Part shown: positions 9,634 to 19,356 of the stretch, piece after piece | How the letters are laid out: each line of letters starts with the position of its first letter | Position numbering within the stretch: the first letter of the stretch is position 1 | From: JAWLHJ01 sp039587535 | GTDB taxonomy: Bacteria > Gemmatimonadota > Gemmatimonadetes > Longimicrobiales > Gaopeijiaceae | Assembly (NCBI GenBank): GCA_039587535.1 | Contig: JBDHIF010000012.1 | Location: forward strand, 73,659 to 137,658 | Length of the DNA stretch: 64,000 bases | Reading direction: 5' to 3' | Notes under the pieces: generated by a model | What the model saw: only the letters and a program-made list of their open reading frames with translations | Databases searched by the model: none | Told to the model about the DNA's origin: nothing | Program-made: the position numbers and the translations under genes

Positions 9634-10503
9634 ATGAGCACCGTATACTTCAACGGCGAGTACCTCCCCAAGTCGGAAGCCCACGTATCAGTGGACGATC
9701 GAGGCTTTCTGCTGGGGGACGGGATCTACGAGGTGACGCCCTTTTACGGGGGGTCACCCTTCGGGATCGACCGGCATCTCCGTCGCATGCAGAACGGCCT
9801 GGAGTGGATGCGCATCGACTTCGACGTCTCGGTCCTGGACGAAGTGCATCGAACGCTCATTCACCGGAACGGGCTGGACGTGGAGGACCGTTCCATGGTC
9901 TATGTGCAGGTCACCCGGGGCGCGGCGCCGCGTACCCACTACTTCCCCACGGTACCGGTGGAGCCGACGGTGTACGCTTACGCGGCCAAATGGAGTCGCC
10001 CGGCCGATGATGTGTGGGCCCAGGGGTTTCGCGCCATCACCGTGCCTGATCGCCGATGGAGCCGGGTGGATATCAAGACCATCTGTCTCCTCCCCAACGC
10101 CCTCGCCTATCAGGCGGCCAAGGACGCTGGCGTGGACGACGCCATCATGGTGCGGGACGGGGTCGCGCTGGAGGGCGCCCACCAGAACTTCTGGGGTGTC
10201 TTCGATGGGACGGTGGTCACCCATCCGACGACGCACCAGATCCTGCCGGGGATCACCAGGGGGTTCGTCCTGGAGGTGGCGGAGGAGCTCGGGATCCCGG
10301 TCGAGCAGCGTGCCATGGCCGTCGAGGAGCTGCCCCTGGCGGACGAGCTCTTCTTCACCGGGACCACGGGCGAGGTGAAGCCGTGCGTGGAGGTCGATGG
10401 TCGCCGGGTGGGGGGCGGAGGGGTGGGGCCCGTCACGCAGCGCCTGTCCGACGGCTTCCTGGCCCGGGTCGAGGAGACGCGCGCGGCCGGGGTGGCCCGC
10501 TGA
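9634..10503 (+). CDS. dat: class IV aminotransferase, D-amino-acid transaminase type
   Basis: A 289-residue pyridoxal-phosphate enzyme of fold type IV. The N-terminus (VYFNGEYLP, VSVDDRGFLLGDGIYEV) and the catalytic Lys148 in a DIKTICLLPNALA context match D-alanine aminotransferases. The cofactor-binding segment TGTTGEVKP near residue 246 also fits. It likely interconverts D-alanine and D-glutamate with their 2-oxo acids, supplying D-amino acids for the wall. A branched-chain or aminodeoxychorismate lyase activity cannot be excluded. The start is the ATG at 9634; an upstream in-frame TTG at 9601 adds residues without family resemblance. The next gene begins 32 bases downstream. Confidence 0.85.
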   Translation: MSTVYFNGEYLPKSEAHVSVDDRGFLLGDGIYEVTPFYGGSPFGIDRHLRRMQNGLEWMRIDFDVSVLDEVHRTLIHRNGLDVEDRSMVYVQVTRGAAPRTHYFPTVPVEPTVYAYAAKWSRPADDVWAQGFRAITVPDRRWSRVDIKTICLLPNALAYQAAKDAGVDDAIMVRDGVALEGAHQNFWGVFDGTVVTHPTTHQILPGITRGFVLEVAEELGIPVEQRAMAVEELPLADELFFTGTTGEVKPCVEVDGRRVGGGGVGPVTQRLSDGFLARVEETRAAGVAR

Positions 10504-10534
10504 GCGTATTCCGAGGCGAGTCGTCCGGCGTCGA

Positions 10535-11572
10535 ATGAACTTCGGTGGGCGAGGTGGACACCGAGCTCGCATGCTTTTGTCGGGAGCACTGGCGTTGGCC
10601 GGATGCGGCGGGGCCTTGGAGCAACCGGCCTCGGGTATCGTCGAGCCGTCTCCCACCAGCGGCGAGGGTGTGCGCCTGGTCTATCTGGGCACCGGCGGAT
10701 GGCTCTTCGAGCATGAAGGCGCACAGGTCCTTGCCGGACCGCTCTTCTCCAATCCCGCCTTCCTGACCACGGGCCTTGGGCTTATCGAGCCCGACACGGT
10801 TGCCATCGATCGGTACATGAGCCGGCTCGACGTCTCCGGCGCTGCTGCGATCCTCGTGGGTCACGCCCATTACGATCACCTCATGGATGTTCCCAGGGTG
10901 GCGCGCCGCCATGCTCCGGACGCTCGGATCCTGGGAAGCCGGACAGTTCTCAACACGCTTGGAACCTGGTCGGGTCTGATGGACAGGGTCGAGGTCATGA
11001 ACGAGGTGGCCGGGGACGAGGCCACGTCCGGGCACTGGGTGCACCTAGGGACGAGCATCCGGGTCATGGCGCTCCGATCCCTACACGGGCCCCATTTCGA
11101 CGGGCTCACGTTCTACGCGGGGACCGCGGAGGGGCCGAGAGCGGAGATGCCCGGGGCGGCCACCGAGTGGGTGGACGGTGAGACGTACGCTTTCCTGGTC
11201 GACTTTCTGGACGCCGGGGGCGGCGTTGTCTTCCGGATCTACTACCAGGACGCCGTTGCACCGCCACCGTGGGGTTTCGCGCCGGACGCTGTTGTCTCGG
11301 CTCGCCCCGTGGACGTTGCCATCCTCGTGCCAGCCACCTTCGAGGAGGTCCCCTGGCACCCCGAGGCCATCGTTCGGAACCTGCGGCCCCGTAGAGTGCT
11401 GCTTGGCCATTGGGAGGATTTCTTCAAGCCATTCGCCGAGCTTCCCAGGCCCGTGCCCTTCACGGACCTGAGCGAGTTCGAGGCACGGCTGGGGCGCGCG
11501 TTCACCGGGCCCGTCTGGCGACCTGACCGATTCACCGAGTTCCGCTTCCCGGCCTGCGCGGACTGCTCGTGA
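10535..11572 (+). CDS. metallo-beta-lactamase-fold lipoprotein
   Basis: A 345-residue predicted lipoprotein: a basic N-terminus, a short hydrophobic stretch and the lipobox LAGC (lipidated Cys24). The metal-binding motif HAHYDH is at about 109-114, after a GTGGWLFEHEG strand. Further His residues (LHGPHFDG; GHWEDFF near the C-terminus) fit a UlaG/ZPD-like metallo-hydrolase. The substrate is unknown; the periplasmic or membrane-anchored location is inferred from the lipobox. The stop overlaps the GTG start of the ChrA gene by 4 bases, so the two are translationally coupled. Confidence 0.75.
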   Translation: MNFGGRGGHRARMLLSGALALAGCGGALEQPASGIVEPSPTSGEGVRLVYLGTGGWLFEHEGAQVLAGPLFSNPAFLTTGLGLIEPDTVAIDRYMSRLDVSGAAAILVGHAHYDHLMDVPRVARRHAPDARILGSRTVLNTLGTWSGLMDRVEVMNEVAGDEATSGHWVHLGTSIRVMALRSLHGPHFDGLTFYAGTAEGPRAEMPGAATEWVDGETYAFLVDFLDAGGGVVFRIYYQDAVAPPPWGFAPDAVVSARPVDVAILVPATFEEVPWHPEAIVRNLRPRRVLLGHWEDFFKPFAELPRPVPFTDLSEFEARLGRAFTGPVWRPDRFTEFRFPACADCS

Positions 11573-12753
11573 CTGGACGGGCCGGCCCCGGTGGCTTGGG
11601 CGAGCTGGCGCGCCTCTTCCTGAAGCTCGGCGTGATCGCCTTCGGAGGCCCCGCGGCGCACATCGCGATGTTGGAGGACGAGGTGGTGACCCGCCGGGGC
11701 TGGATGGCCCGGCAACACTTCCTGGACCTCATCGGAGCCACGAACCTCATCCCAGGCCCGAACTCCACCGAGATGACCATGCACGTGGGGTACGAGCGGG
11801 CAGGATGGGCAGGCCTGTTCACCGCCGGGACGTGCTTCATTCTCCCGGCGGTCCTCATCACCGGCTCCCTGGCCTGGCTATACGTCCTGTACGGCGCCCT
11901 GCCTGCGGTGGAACCCTTCCTCTACGGCGTCAAGCCGGCGGTGATCGCGGTGATCGTGGGTGCCGTAGGGCGGCTGGGAAGGCCCGCGGTCAAGGACTGG
12001 CGCTTCGCGGTGCTCGGGGTGGCCGTGATCGGAGTCCTCCTCGCGAACTTGCTCACCGAGGTCCCTGCGCTTCTGCTGGGTGGTGTGGTGGGGATGCTGT
12101 GGTTCCGGGCCGGGAAGGCGGGCGACAGCGACACGGCGAGCCGGTACCTGCCGATCCTCTTTCTGCAGCAAGGGGGGCTCACCGAGGGAGTGGGACAGGC
12201 CTCCGCGGGCGCGGCGGCGGTGGCCGTGTCGCTCCCGAAGGTCTTCCTGTTCTTCCTGAAGATCGGCGCTGTGCTCTATGGGAGCGGGTACGTGCTCGTC
12301 GCCTTTCTCGAGGGCGGCCTGGTGACCGAGATGAGCTGGCTCACGCAGGCGCAGCTTCTGGACGCCATTGCGATCGGCCAGCTCACCCCCGGGCCCGTGC
12401 TCTCGACGTCCACCTTCATCGGATACCTTCTGGACGGGGTCCCGGGTGCCGTCGCGGCAACGGTGGGCATCTTCCTCCCGTCTTTCTTCTTCGTCCTCCT
12501 GCTAAATCCGCTCATCCCCCGACTCCGCGACTCGGCGTGGATGTCGGCCTTCCTGGACGCCGTGAACGTATCGGCCCTGGCGCTCATGGTGGCGGTGACG
12601 ATCGACCTCGCCACGTCGGTACTCGTTTCCTGGCCAGCGTGGACGATCGCGGTGGGGGCTGGTTTCCTCGTCCTGCGGTTCCGGACCAACGCCGCCTGGC
12701 TGGTGTTGGGCGGGGCGGTGGTGGGTCGGGCGCTATGGCCGTGGGTGAGCTGA
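11569..12753 (+). CDS. chrA: ChrA-family chromate transporter (long form)
   Basis: A 394-residue membrane protein made of two homologous halves, each starting with a FLKLGVIAFGG- or FLKIGAVLYGSGY-type segment and containing a PGP motif (NLIPGPNSTEM; QLTPGPVLSTSTF). This is the signature of long-chain CHR transporters, which export chromate or related oxyanions. The GTG start at 11569 overlaps the upstream stop by 4 bases and sits at the expected family N-terminus. The gene ends 20 bases from the convergent DUF1343 gene. Confidence 0.93.
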   Translation: MTGRAGPGGLGELARLFLKLGVIAFGGPAAHIAMLEDEVVTRRGWMARQHFLDLIGATNLIPGPNSTEMTMHVGYERAGWAGLFTAGTCFILPAVLITGSLAWLYVLYGALPAVEPFLYGVKPAVIAVIVGAVGRLGRPAVKDWRFAVLGVAVIGVLLANLLTEVPALLLGGVVGMLWFRAGKAGDSDTASRYLPILFLQQGGLTEGVGQASAGAAAVAVSLPKVFLFFLKIGAVLYGSGYVLVAFLEGGLVTEMSWLTQAQLLDAIAIGQLTPGPVLSTSTFIGYLLDGVPGAVAATVGIFLPSFFFVLLLNPLIPRLRDSAWMSAFLDAVNVSALALMVAVTIDLATSVLVSWPAWTIAVGAGFLVLRFRTNAAWLVLGGAVVGRALWPWVS

Positions 12754-12772
12754 GCCTGGAGGCGGACCGCGA

Positions 12773-14050
12773 TCAGGGATAGATCAGGTAGGTCGAGCGG
12801 AGTGCGCGGAACGCGTCGAGCTGTCGGCCCCACTCGTCTGTAAGGGCGTCCAAGGCCGCTCCGGCCTCGACACCTGTGCGGAGCGCGTCCGTTCCGGCTA
12901 GCCGGTCGAAGTGAGCCTCGTTCCACGACCACATGTCCCCCGACATGCGGTAGGCCTCGAGCACCATGGCCACGCCTACTCCGGGGGCGTCGAAAGTGGG
13001 GTCCTCCACGACCATCCGGACCCCGTGCACTTCTTCGCCCTCGAACTTGCCGTCGCCCGCTCCCTGTGGCGTGAAGGTGGCCGGCTCGAACCGCACGCCG
13101 CGGAATGCATATCCCTCGAGCGCCGAGGCGAGCGCCTCGCCGTCGAGCCACGGGGCCCCGACCCACTGGAAAGCTCGCCCCGTGCCGCGACCGACAGAAA
13201 GAGGGGTACCTTCGAACAGGCATGTGCCCGGGTACGCCAAGGCGCTCTCCAACGACGGCATGTTCGGGGAGGGGGCCACCCAGGGGAGGCCCGTCTGGTC
13301 GAAAGTCGTGGATCGCGTCAGACCGTCCACAGGCACCACCCGCAGCTCGACGTCGATGCCGAACTCACCCACGTACAGTCGAGCCAGCTCTCCCGGAGTC
13401 ATCCCGTGGCGCATGGGTATGGGGTAGAGTCCCACGAACGTGCTGTAACCGGGGTCCAGGACGTTCCCCTGAACGGTCGCGCCTCCGATCGGGTTCGGGC
13501 GGTCCAGCACCACGAAAGGGATCCCGTGACGTCCCGCTTCCTCCATGGCATACGCCATGGAATAGACGTAGGTGTAGTAGCGCGCTCCGACGTCTTGGAG
13601 GTCGAAAAGGAATACGTCGATCCCTTCCAACATCTCCGGCGTGGGACGGCGGGTCTCGCCGTACAGGGAGTGGATCGGGAGTCCCGTCTGCTCGTCGGTG
13701 CGGCTGGCCACGCTCTCTCCGGCCTCGGCTCGACCTGCGATGCCGTGCTCTGGAGAGTAGAGGGCCACCAGCTGCACGTCCGAGTGCTCGGCGAGACGGT
13801 CGATCGAGGATCGGCCCGCGCGGTCGAGACCGGTGTGGTTCGTCAGGAGCCCCACGCGCATGCCGCGTACCAGGTGCAGGGAGTCCTCGAGCAAGACATC
13901 GATGCCCGGGCGGACCACCCTTCCCGCATCCTGGCCGCTCCTCGCACCAGCGTTTCCGGGGTCGGGGGAGCACGCCATCGGCAGCGCGAGCCCCCAGAAT
14001 GCGAGGACCCCCGCGAACACCCTTGATTGTGACAGTGTAGGGGTGAACAT
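12773..14050 (-). CDS. namZ: NamZ-type exo-beta-N-acetylmuramidase (DUF1343, GH171) lipoprotein
   Basis: A 425-residue protein with a lipoprotein signal (lipobox LPMAC, Cys27). It has the conserved DUF1343 segments VGLLTNHTG, ALYSPEHGI, FDLQDVGARYYTY, DRPNPIGG, PIPMRHGMTPGE and PWVAPSPNMPS. Characterised members such as Bacillus subtilis NamZ/YbbC release terminal MurNAc from peptidoglycan chains. It diverges from two GH3 genes, as expected of a wall-sugar salvage locus. The start is placed at 14050, where the signal peptide begins; the frame extends 19 codons upstream without signal-peptide features. Confidence 0.88.
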   Translation of the reverse strand: MFTPTLSQSRVFAGVLAFWGLALPMACSPDPGNAGARSGQDAGRVVRPGIDVLLEDSLHLVRGMRVGLLTNHTGLDRAGRSSIDRLAEHSDVQLVALYSPEHGIAGRAEAGESVASRTDEQTGLPIHSLYGETRRPTPEMLEGIDVFLFDLQDVGARYYTYVYSMAYAMEEAGRHGIPFVVLDRPNPIGGATVQGNVLDPGYSTFVGLYPIPMRHGMTPGELARLYVGEFGIDVELRVVPVDGLTRSTTFDQTGLPWVAPSPNMPSLESALAYPGTCLFEGTPLSVGRGTGRAFQWVGAPWLDGEALASALEGYAFRGVRFEPATFTPQGAGDGKFEGEEVHGVRMVVEDPTFDAPGVGVAMVLEAYRMSGDMWSWNEAHFDRLAGTDALRTGVEAGAALDALTDEWGRQLDAFRALRSTYLIYP

Positions 14051-14159
14051 ATGTCCCGGTCGTCCGTCGAAAAGCTCACGATCCGTGGTGTGCTCCAGCT
14101 CCGGCAAGGATCGTCGGCCCGTCGGTCGCCGTCAACGCGCCTCCTCCGACGTCCACCTC

Positions 14160-16232
14160 ATGCCGCCTCAAGCTTTGACTACCTGCAAGCCCTCGTCTCG
14201 CCGCCTATTAGTGACCCTCGTCGCCCTGGTGCTGACGTCCTGCGGTGGTCCTCCGCCTGCTGGGGGCAACGGCGTGGTTCCGGCCGCAGAAGAAGACGGA
14301 GCTTCGTCGAACGTGGTCGACTCGCGGGAAGCCGAGAGCCTGGCTGAAGACGTTGTGGCGGAGGAGCGGGCTGACCAGCTCAGGCCGACCGAGGTCGACG
14401 AGCTTTTGGACGAGTCGACGGCGGAAGCCCAATCCGGCGGGATCCGATCCGGTGGCGATGTCGGCCCGGCTCAGGGAGTGACGCCCAGAGAGTCGGTGAG
14501 CGCCCCGGAAATGGTCGCCGAGGAGCGGGAGTGGGCATGGGCCGAGGGTATCCTCGCCGGGCTGACGCTGCGGCAGAAGGTCGGCCAGCTCATGATGCCC
14601 TGGGTCCTGGGAGACTACGCGCCGGCGGGATCTGCCAGTCACGAGCGGATCGCCCGCATGATCGAGGAGGACGGGGTCGGCGGTGTGATCATGTCCGTCG
14701 GCACGCCCACCGAGGTGGCGGTGAAGTTGAATGACCTCCAGGGGCACGCTCAGGTCCCGCTGCTGGTGGCCGCGGATCTGGAGACCGGCGCGGGATTTCG
14801 GATGAGCGGCGCGGTCCACACTCCGGGCAACATCAACCTCGGTGGCGCCACGAACTTCCCCACGCTCATGGCGGTGGGGGCCACGGGGAGCCCCCGGCTC
14901 GCGTACCAGATGGGACGGGTGACGGCGCTCGAGGCCAGGGCCGTGGGTATCCACGTGCCCTTCGCTCCCGTGCTGGATGTCAACAACAACCCCGACAACC
15001 CCATCATCAACGTGCGGGCGTTCGGTGAGAATCCGGAGGACGTCTCGCGCATGGGGGCGGCGTTCGTGGCGGGGATCCAGGATCATGGGGCCATCGCCAC
15101 GGGCAAGCACTTCCCAGGGCACGGGGATACGGACGTGGACTCCCACATCGCCCTCCCCGTCATACGCCACGACCGCGCACGGATGGACTCGGTCGAGCTC
15201 AGGCCATTCAAGGCGGCCATCGACGCGGGTATGGGAGCGATCATGACCGCGCACATCTCGGTTCCCGGCCTGAATGGTGGTGGGAGCGAGCCCGCGACCC
15301 TGTCCTCCAGCGTGCTCCAGGATCTCCTCCGTGAGGATCTGGGATTCGACGGGCTCATCTTCACCGACGCCATGGACATGAGCGCCATCGCCCGGGGGCG
15401 GACCTCGGCTGAAGCTGCGGTGCGGGCTGTGGAGGCCGGTGCAGACGTGATCCTGATGCCGGCATCGGTTCCCGGCGCCATCGACGGGATCGTCGAGGCG
15501 GTCGAGGAGGGGCGGATTCCCGAGTCCCGCATCGATCGATCCGTCCGGAGGATTCTCCGGACCAAGGCGTCCCTGGGGCTGGACACCCTGAGGACGGTTC
15601 CGATCGAGGGTCTCAAGCAGGTGGTCGGCGTCCCGGCGCATACCGAGCTGGCCGAGCAGGTCGCGGAGCGATCCATCACCGTGCTCAAGAACGATCGCGG
15701 CCTTCTTCCGCTTGCCGGGACCCGCTCCGCTCGCGTGCTATCGGTGACCTACCGGCGATCCAACGACCTTCTGGCCGGGCGCTCGTTCGACGCCCAGCTC
15801 AGATCGGTGTACCCTCGGCTGTCGACTTTCGAGCTGGATCGCGGGTCGAGCCCTGATCGCTACGACGACCTGTGGGACCGGGTGGATCAGTATGCTCTGG
15901 TGGTTGTGAGCACCTACGTGACCGCTGTCTCCTACCAGGGATCGGTCGCCGTGCCGGAAGAGCTCTCGAGCTTCATTCGCCGCCTGGGCGAGGCCGGCGT
16001 GCCTCACGTGGTGGTCTCGTTCGGGAATCCGTACCTCATCCGTGACTTCCCCTCCGCCCAGTCGTACGTGCTCGCGTGGAGTGGCTCACAGGTCAGCCAG
16101 CGCGCAGCAGGGCGCGCCTTGTTCGGGTCCTTCCGGATCTCGGGACGAGTTCCCACGCGGATTCCTCCGTTGTTCGAGATCGGAGAAGGGATCACCATTC
16201 CGCCGAGGAGCCGGAGCGCCAGTGACGGCTGA
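14160..16232 (+). CDS. nagZ: GH3 beta-N-acetylglucosaminidase (NagZ-like) lipoprotein
   Basis: A 690-residue lipoprotein (lipobox LTSC, Cys28) with a ~100-residue Glu/Ser-rich linker before the enzyme. The GH3 barrel contains the NagZ loop KHFPGHGDTDVDSH near residue 315, which carries the catalytic His, and the nucleophile Asp in FTDAMDM near 401. A GH3 C-terminal-like alpha/beta domain follows (about 490-690, ending with a SFGNPYLI segment). NagZ removes GlcNAc from muropeptides. The lipobox places this enzyme outside the cytoplasm, as in Bacillus rather than E. coli. The frame runs open upstream, but the ATG at 14160 begins the signal peptide. Its end overlaps the next gene by 11 bases. 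Confidence 0.9.
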   Translation: MPPQALTTCKPSSRRLLVTLVALVLTSCGGPPPAGGNGVVPAAEEDGASSNVVDSREAESLAEDVVAEERADQLRPTEVDELLDESTAEAQSGGIRSGGDVGPAQGVTPRESVSAPEMVAEEREWAWAEGILAGLTLRQKVGQLMMPWVLGDYAPAGSASHERIARMIEEDGVGGVIMSVGTPTEVAVKLNDLQGHAQVPLLVAADLETGAGFRMSGAVHTPGNINLGGATNFPTLMAVGATGSPRLAYQMGRVTALEARAVGIHVPFAPVLDVNNNPDNPIINVRAFGENPEDVSRMGAAFVAGIQDHGAIATGKHFPGHGDTDVDSHIALPVIRHDRARMDSVELRPFKAAIDAGMGAIMTAHISVPGLNGGGSEPATLSSSVLQDLLREDLGFDGLIFTDAMDMSAIARGRTSAEAAVRAVEAGADVILMPASVPGAIDGIVEAVEEGRIPESRIDRSVRRILRTKASLGLDTLRTVPIEGLKQVVGVPAHTELAEQVAERSITVLKNDRGLLPLAGTRSARVLSVTYRRSNDLLAGRSFDAQLRSVYPRLSTFELDRGSSPDRYDDLWDRVDQYALVVVSTYVTAVSYQGSVAVPEELSSFIRRLGEAGVPHVVVSFGNPYLIRDFPSAQSYVLAWSGSQVSQRAAGRALFGSFRISGRVPTRIPPLFEIGEGITIPPRSRSASDG

Positions 16233-19200
16233 GCCGGGCGGGCTCGCCACAAGTCTGGTGAGGCGCCTGGGCGCCGTCTTCACCCTTTTGACCACGGCGT
16301 CTTGCGGCGGTCTACCCGAGCCGGGGGCCCCCGGCTCGGAGCGTCCGGCCGAGGTCGCGAGCCCACTCCGGCCCGCGTCCGCCCTGGACGCCGAAGCGTG
16401 GGCGTGGATCGAGGAGACGCTGGAGGGCCTTTCGTTGGAGAAGCTGGCTGCCCAGCTCGTCATCGAATGGGTCCCCGGTGGGTACGCGGCCCCCACCAGT
16501 CCGGACTTCGAGCCTCTTCGAGCGTGGGTAGCCGACGAGGGCATCGGCGGAGTGTCGCCGTCCATCGGAACGCCGCATGCCTATGCGGCGAAGCTGAACG
16601 CGCTGCAACGTGTTGCGGACGTTCCGCTTCTGGTGGCCTCCGACTTCGAGAACGGGGGCCCTGGAATGCGCCTGAGCGGGACGTACGCACTGCCCTCGCT
16701 GCTCCCGCAGGGCGGAGGCACGGCCTTTCCGCCGACCATGGCGTTCGGTGCTGCGCGAGACGAACGACTCGCCTATGAGTATGGACGGATCACGGCGCTG
16801 GAGGCCCGCGCGGCGGGGGTCCACATCCTGTTCGCTCCCGTCCTGGACGTGAACTCGAATCCGGACAACCCGGTCATCTCCACCCGGTCGTTCGGGGCTG
16901 ATCCGGAGGCCGTGGCGAGGATGGGAGTCGCCTTCATCCGGGGCGCCCATGCGGGTGGCGCTCTTACGACGGCGAAACACTTCCCGGGCCATGGGGACAC
17001 CTCGGTGGACTCCCACCTGGGGCTGCCCGTCATCGGCGCCGACCGCGAACGCCTCGACTCGTTGGAGCTGGTCCCGTTCCGGCGGGCGATCGAGGAGGGC
17101 GTCGACGGTGTCATGACCGCTCACGTGCAGCTCCCGGGGATCCTCGGCACGGGCTCGGCTCCGGCGACGCTCTCCGAGCCGCTCCTCACCGGCCTGCTCC
17201 GCGACGAGCTCCGATTCGACGGTCTGGTGCTCACCGATGCGTTGACCATGCGGGCCATCACTGACATGTACGGGATCGAAGAGGCGTCCGTCCGCGCTTT
17301 GGAGGCGGGGGCCGACGTGATCCTTGCGCCGAGGGCGGTCGTGGAGGTCGTCGCGGCTGTGGTGGCCGCCGTGCTGGGAGGACGTCTGGAGCGGGATCGC
17401 CTGGAGCGATCGGCACGGCGCATTCTCGAGCTGAAGGCGCGGCTCGGTCTGCACCGAAATCGGACGGTGTCGTTGGATCGGGTGGACCGAGTGGTGGGAT
17501 CAGGAGCGCACCTGGCCTTGGCCGATACGGTGGCGTCCCGGTCCATGACGCTGGTCCGTGACGACCTGGGCCTTCTTCCCCTGACCGGGCCCGTCGTGCA
17601 CATCCAGTACGCACCGTCCACGTGGCTCTGGGCCGGGGCGGCGTTCTCCCCGGGCCTCGGGGAGCGGATGCCGGGAGTGCCCGAGGTGCGCCTCGACGAG
17701 CGGAGTGATTCAGCCGCTTACGACGCGGCAGCATCGACCCTGGCGTCGCTCGGGCCAGACGGCGTGGCGTTGGTCACCGCGTATGTGCCGCCTTCCGCTG
17801 GGTCGGGCCCCGAAGCCCTTCCCGAGGCGTTCGTGAGGCTCATGGACGAGCACGCCGACCCGGCCCGTACGGCAGTCGTGGCATTGGGGAATCCATACGT
17901 CCTCTCGGCGCTTCCGCTGTCGGGGACCTTCCTGGTGGGTTGGGGTGATCGGGAGGTGTCTCAGCGGGCAGCGCTCGGGGCCTTGTTCGGTGAAGAAGCC
18001 GTCACCGGTCGCCTCCCTATTCCGCTGCCTCAGGGGTACGCCATAGGGCACGGTCTTCAGCGGGAGAAGGTCGCGACGCGGGTGACCGTTCGGACGACCG
18101 ACGATCCCCTGGTCGCCGCAGGGATCGCAGCGGGAGGAAACGGCACCGACGTCGATGCCGCGCTCCGTACCGCCGACCCGACGGCTGTCGGCATGGTCCC
18201 CGAGCTTGGTGCCCGCCTGGACTCCATCGTCGGGGTGGCGTTGGCGGACTCTGCGGCTTCGGGGGTCGCTCTGGCCGTGGGTCGTCATGGGCGCTTGGTG
18301 CATCTCGCCGGTTACGGTGAGCTCGCCTGGGGAAGCGGTCGCCCGGTGACACCCAGGTCTATCTTCGACCTGGCCTCGGTCTCGAAGGTCGTCGGGACGA
18401 CCACTGCGATCATGCTGTTGGTCCAGGAGGGGCAGGTGGATCTCGACGCGCCGGTCGTGTCCTACCTTGCCGAGTGGGCTCGTGGCGATGCGCGGAAGAC
18501 CGCGGTCACCGTGCGTGACCTCCTGCTCCATCGGGCCGGCCTTCCGCCGTTCCGTAGGTGGTTCTTCGACCTGGAGGGCACCGCTGCATATCGATCCGCC
18601 GTGGCGGACGAGCCTCTGGAGCGCGCCCCGGGCGAAGCCACGGTGTACTCCGACATGGGACCGATGTCCCTGGCGTGGATCGTTGAAGAGGTCGCCGGCC
18701 GGACCCTGGACGATTTCCTCCAGGAGCGGGTCTGGGGCCCTCTGGGCATGAGCGAGACGATGTATCGCCCGGACCCTGAGCTTCTGACCCGTATCGCCGC
18801 CACCGAGGAAGACCGGGTGTGGCGCAACGGGCTGGTTTGGGGTCGCGTCCACGACGAGAACGCGGACGCCATGGGCGGGGTGGCGGGTCACGCGGGTCTG
18901 TTCAGCACGGCCCTGGATCTCTCCGTCTTCGCACACATGATGCTGAACCTTGGCACCGCTCCGGCGTGTGCGCCGGGCGGCGTGGTGGGAGAGCCCTGTC
19001 CGGTGAGGCGACCGGCGCCGGTGCAGCTGCTCCCGGAAGACATGGTGGAGCGCTTCACCAGGCGCTTCGACGGTACGTCGTCCAGGGCGCTCGGGTGGGA
19101 CACGCCGGATGGCCGCTCGTCGGCGGGTGATTTCTTCACGACGTCGGCGTTCGGTCACACGGGGTATACCGGAACGTCTCTGTGGATCGATCCCGAGCTC

Positions 19201-19341
19201 GACCTCTGGGTCGTCCTGCTCACGAACCGTGTCCACCCATCACGGGAGAACCAGCGACACGTGCCCCTGCGCAGCGCGGTGCATGACGCCGCGGCCCTTG
19301 CCGTCACCGACCGACCCGTCCTACCCCGCGAAGGGGGCTGA
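16222..19341 (+). CDS. fusion of NagZ-like GH3 and AmpC/AmiE-like serine hydrolase, lipoprotein
   Basis: 1,039 residues with a lipobox (TASC, Cys28). Residues ~45-400 are a GH3 domain with KHFPGHGDTSVDSH at ~250 and the nucleophile Asp in LTDALTM at ~338. Residues ~420-600 are the GH3 C-terminal domain. Residues ~640-1035 are a beta-lactamase-fold hydrolase with SVSK (SxxK) near 717, YSD near 807 and HTG near 977. In Bacillus, NagZ and the amidase AmiE are separate adjacent genes that remove GlcNAc and the stem peptide. Here both activities seem to sit on one polypeptide. The GTG start at 16222 is chosen because the signal peptide follows directly; it overlaps the upstream stop. The serine hydrolase could instead be an esterase or D-aminopeptidase. 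Confidence 0.88.
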   Translation: MTAEPGGLATSLVRRLGAVFTLLTTASCGGLPEPGAPGSERPAEVASPLRPASALDAEAWAWIEETLEGLSLEKLAAQLVIEWVPGGYAAPTSPDFEPLRAWVADEGIGGVSPSIGTPHAYAAKLNALQRVADVPLLVASDFENGGPGMRLSGTYALPSLLPQGGGTAFPPTMAFGAARDERLAYEYGRITALEARAAGVHILFAPVLDVNSNPDNPVISTRSFGADPEAVARMGVAFIRGAHAGGALTTAKHFPGHGDTSVDSHLGLPVIGADRERLDSLELVPFRRAIEEGVDGVMTAHVQLPGILGTGSAPATLSEPLLTGLLRDELRFDGLVLTDALTMRAITDMYGIEEASVRALEAGADVILAPRAVVEVVAAVVAAVLGGRLERDRLERSARRILELKARLGLHRNRTVSLDRVDRVVGSGAHLALADTVASRSMTLVRDDLGLLPLTGPVVHIQYAPSTWLWAGAAFSPGLGERMPGVPEVRLDERSDSAAYDAAASTLASLGPDGVALVTAYVPPSAGSGPEALPEAFVRLMDEHADPARTAVVALGNPYVLSALPLSGTFLVGWGDREVSQRAALGALFGEEAVTGRLPIPLPQGYAIGHGLQREKVATRVTVRTTDDPLVAAGIAAGGNGTDVDAALRTADPTAVGMVPELGARLDSIVGVALADSAASGVALAVGRHGRLVHLAGYGELAWGSGRPVTPRSIFDLASVSKVVGTTTAIMLLVQEGQVDLDAPVVSYLAEWARGDARKTAVTVRDLLLHRAGLPPFRRWFFDLEGTAAYRSAVADEPLERAPGEATVYSDMGPMSLAWIVEEVAGRTLDDFLQERVWGPLGMSETMYRPDPELLTRIAATEEDRVWRNGLVWGRVHDENADAMGGVAGHAGLFSTALDLSVFAHMMLNLGTAPACAPGGVVGEPCPVRRPAPVQLLPEDMVERFTRRFDGTSSRALGWDTPDGRSSAGDFFTTSAFGHTGYTGTSLWIDPELDLWVVLLTNRVHPSRENQRHVPLRSAVHDAAALAVTDRPVLPREGG

Positions 19342-19356
19342 CCTGAGGATCTCGCC

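Noticed and set aside
12911..14026. 371-residue plus-strand frame opposite namZ
   Set aside because: Low-complexity shadow; the minus strand carries all DUF1343 motifs and a lipobox.
14208..15641. 477-residue minus-strand frame opposite nagZ
   Set aside because: His/Arg/Gly-rich shadow; the plus strand has an unmistakable GH3 enzyme.
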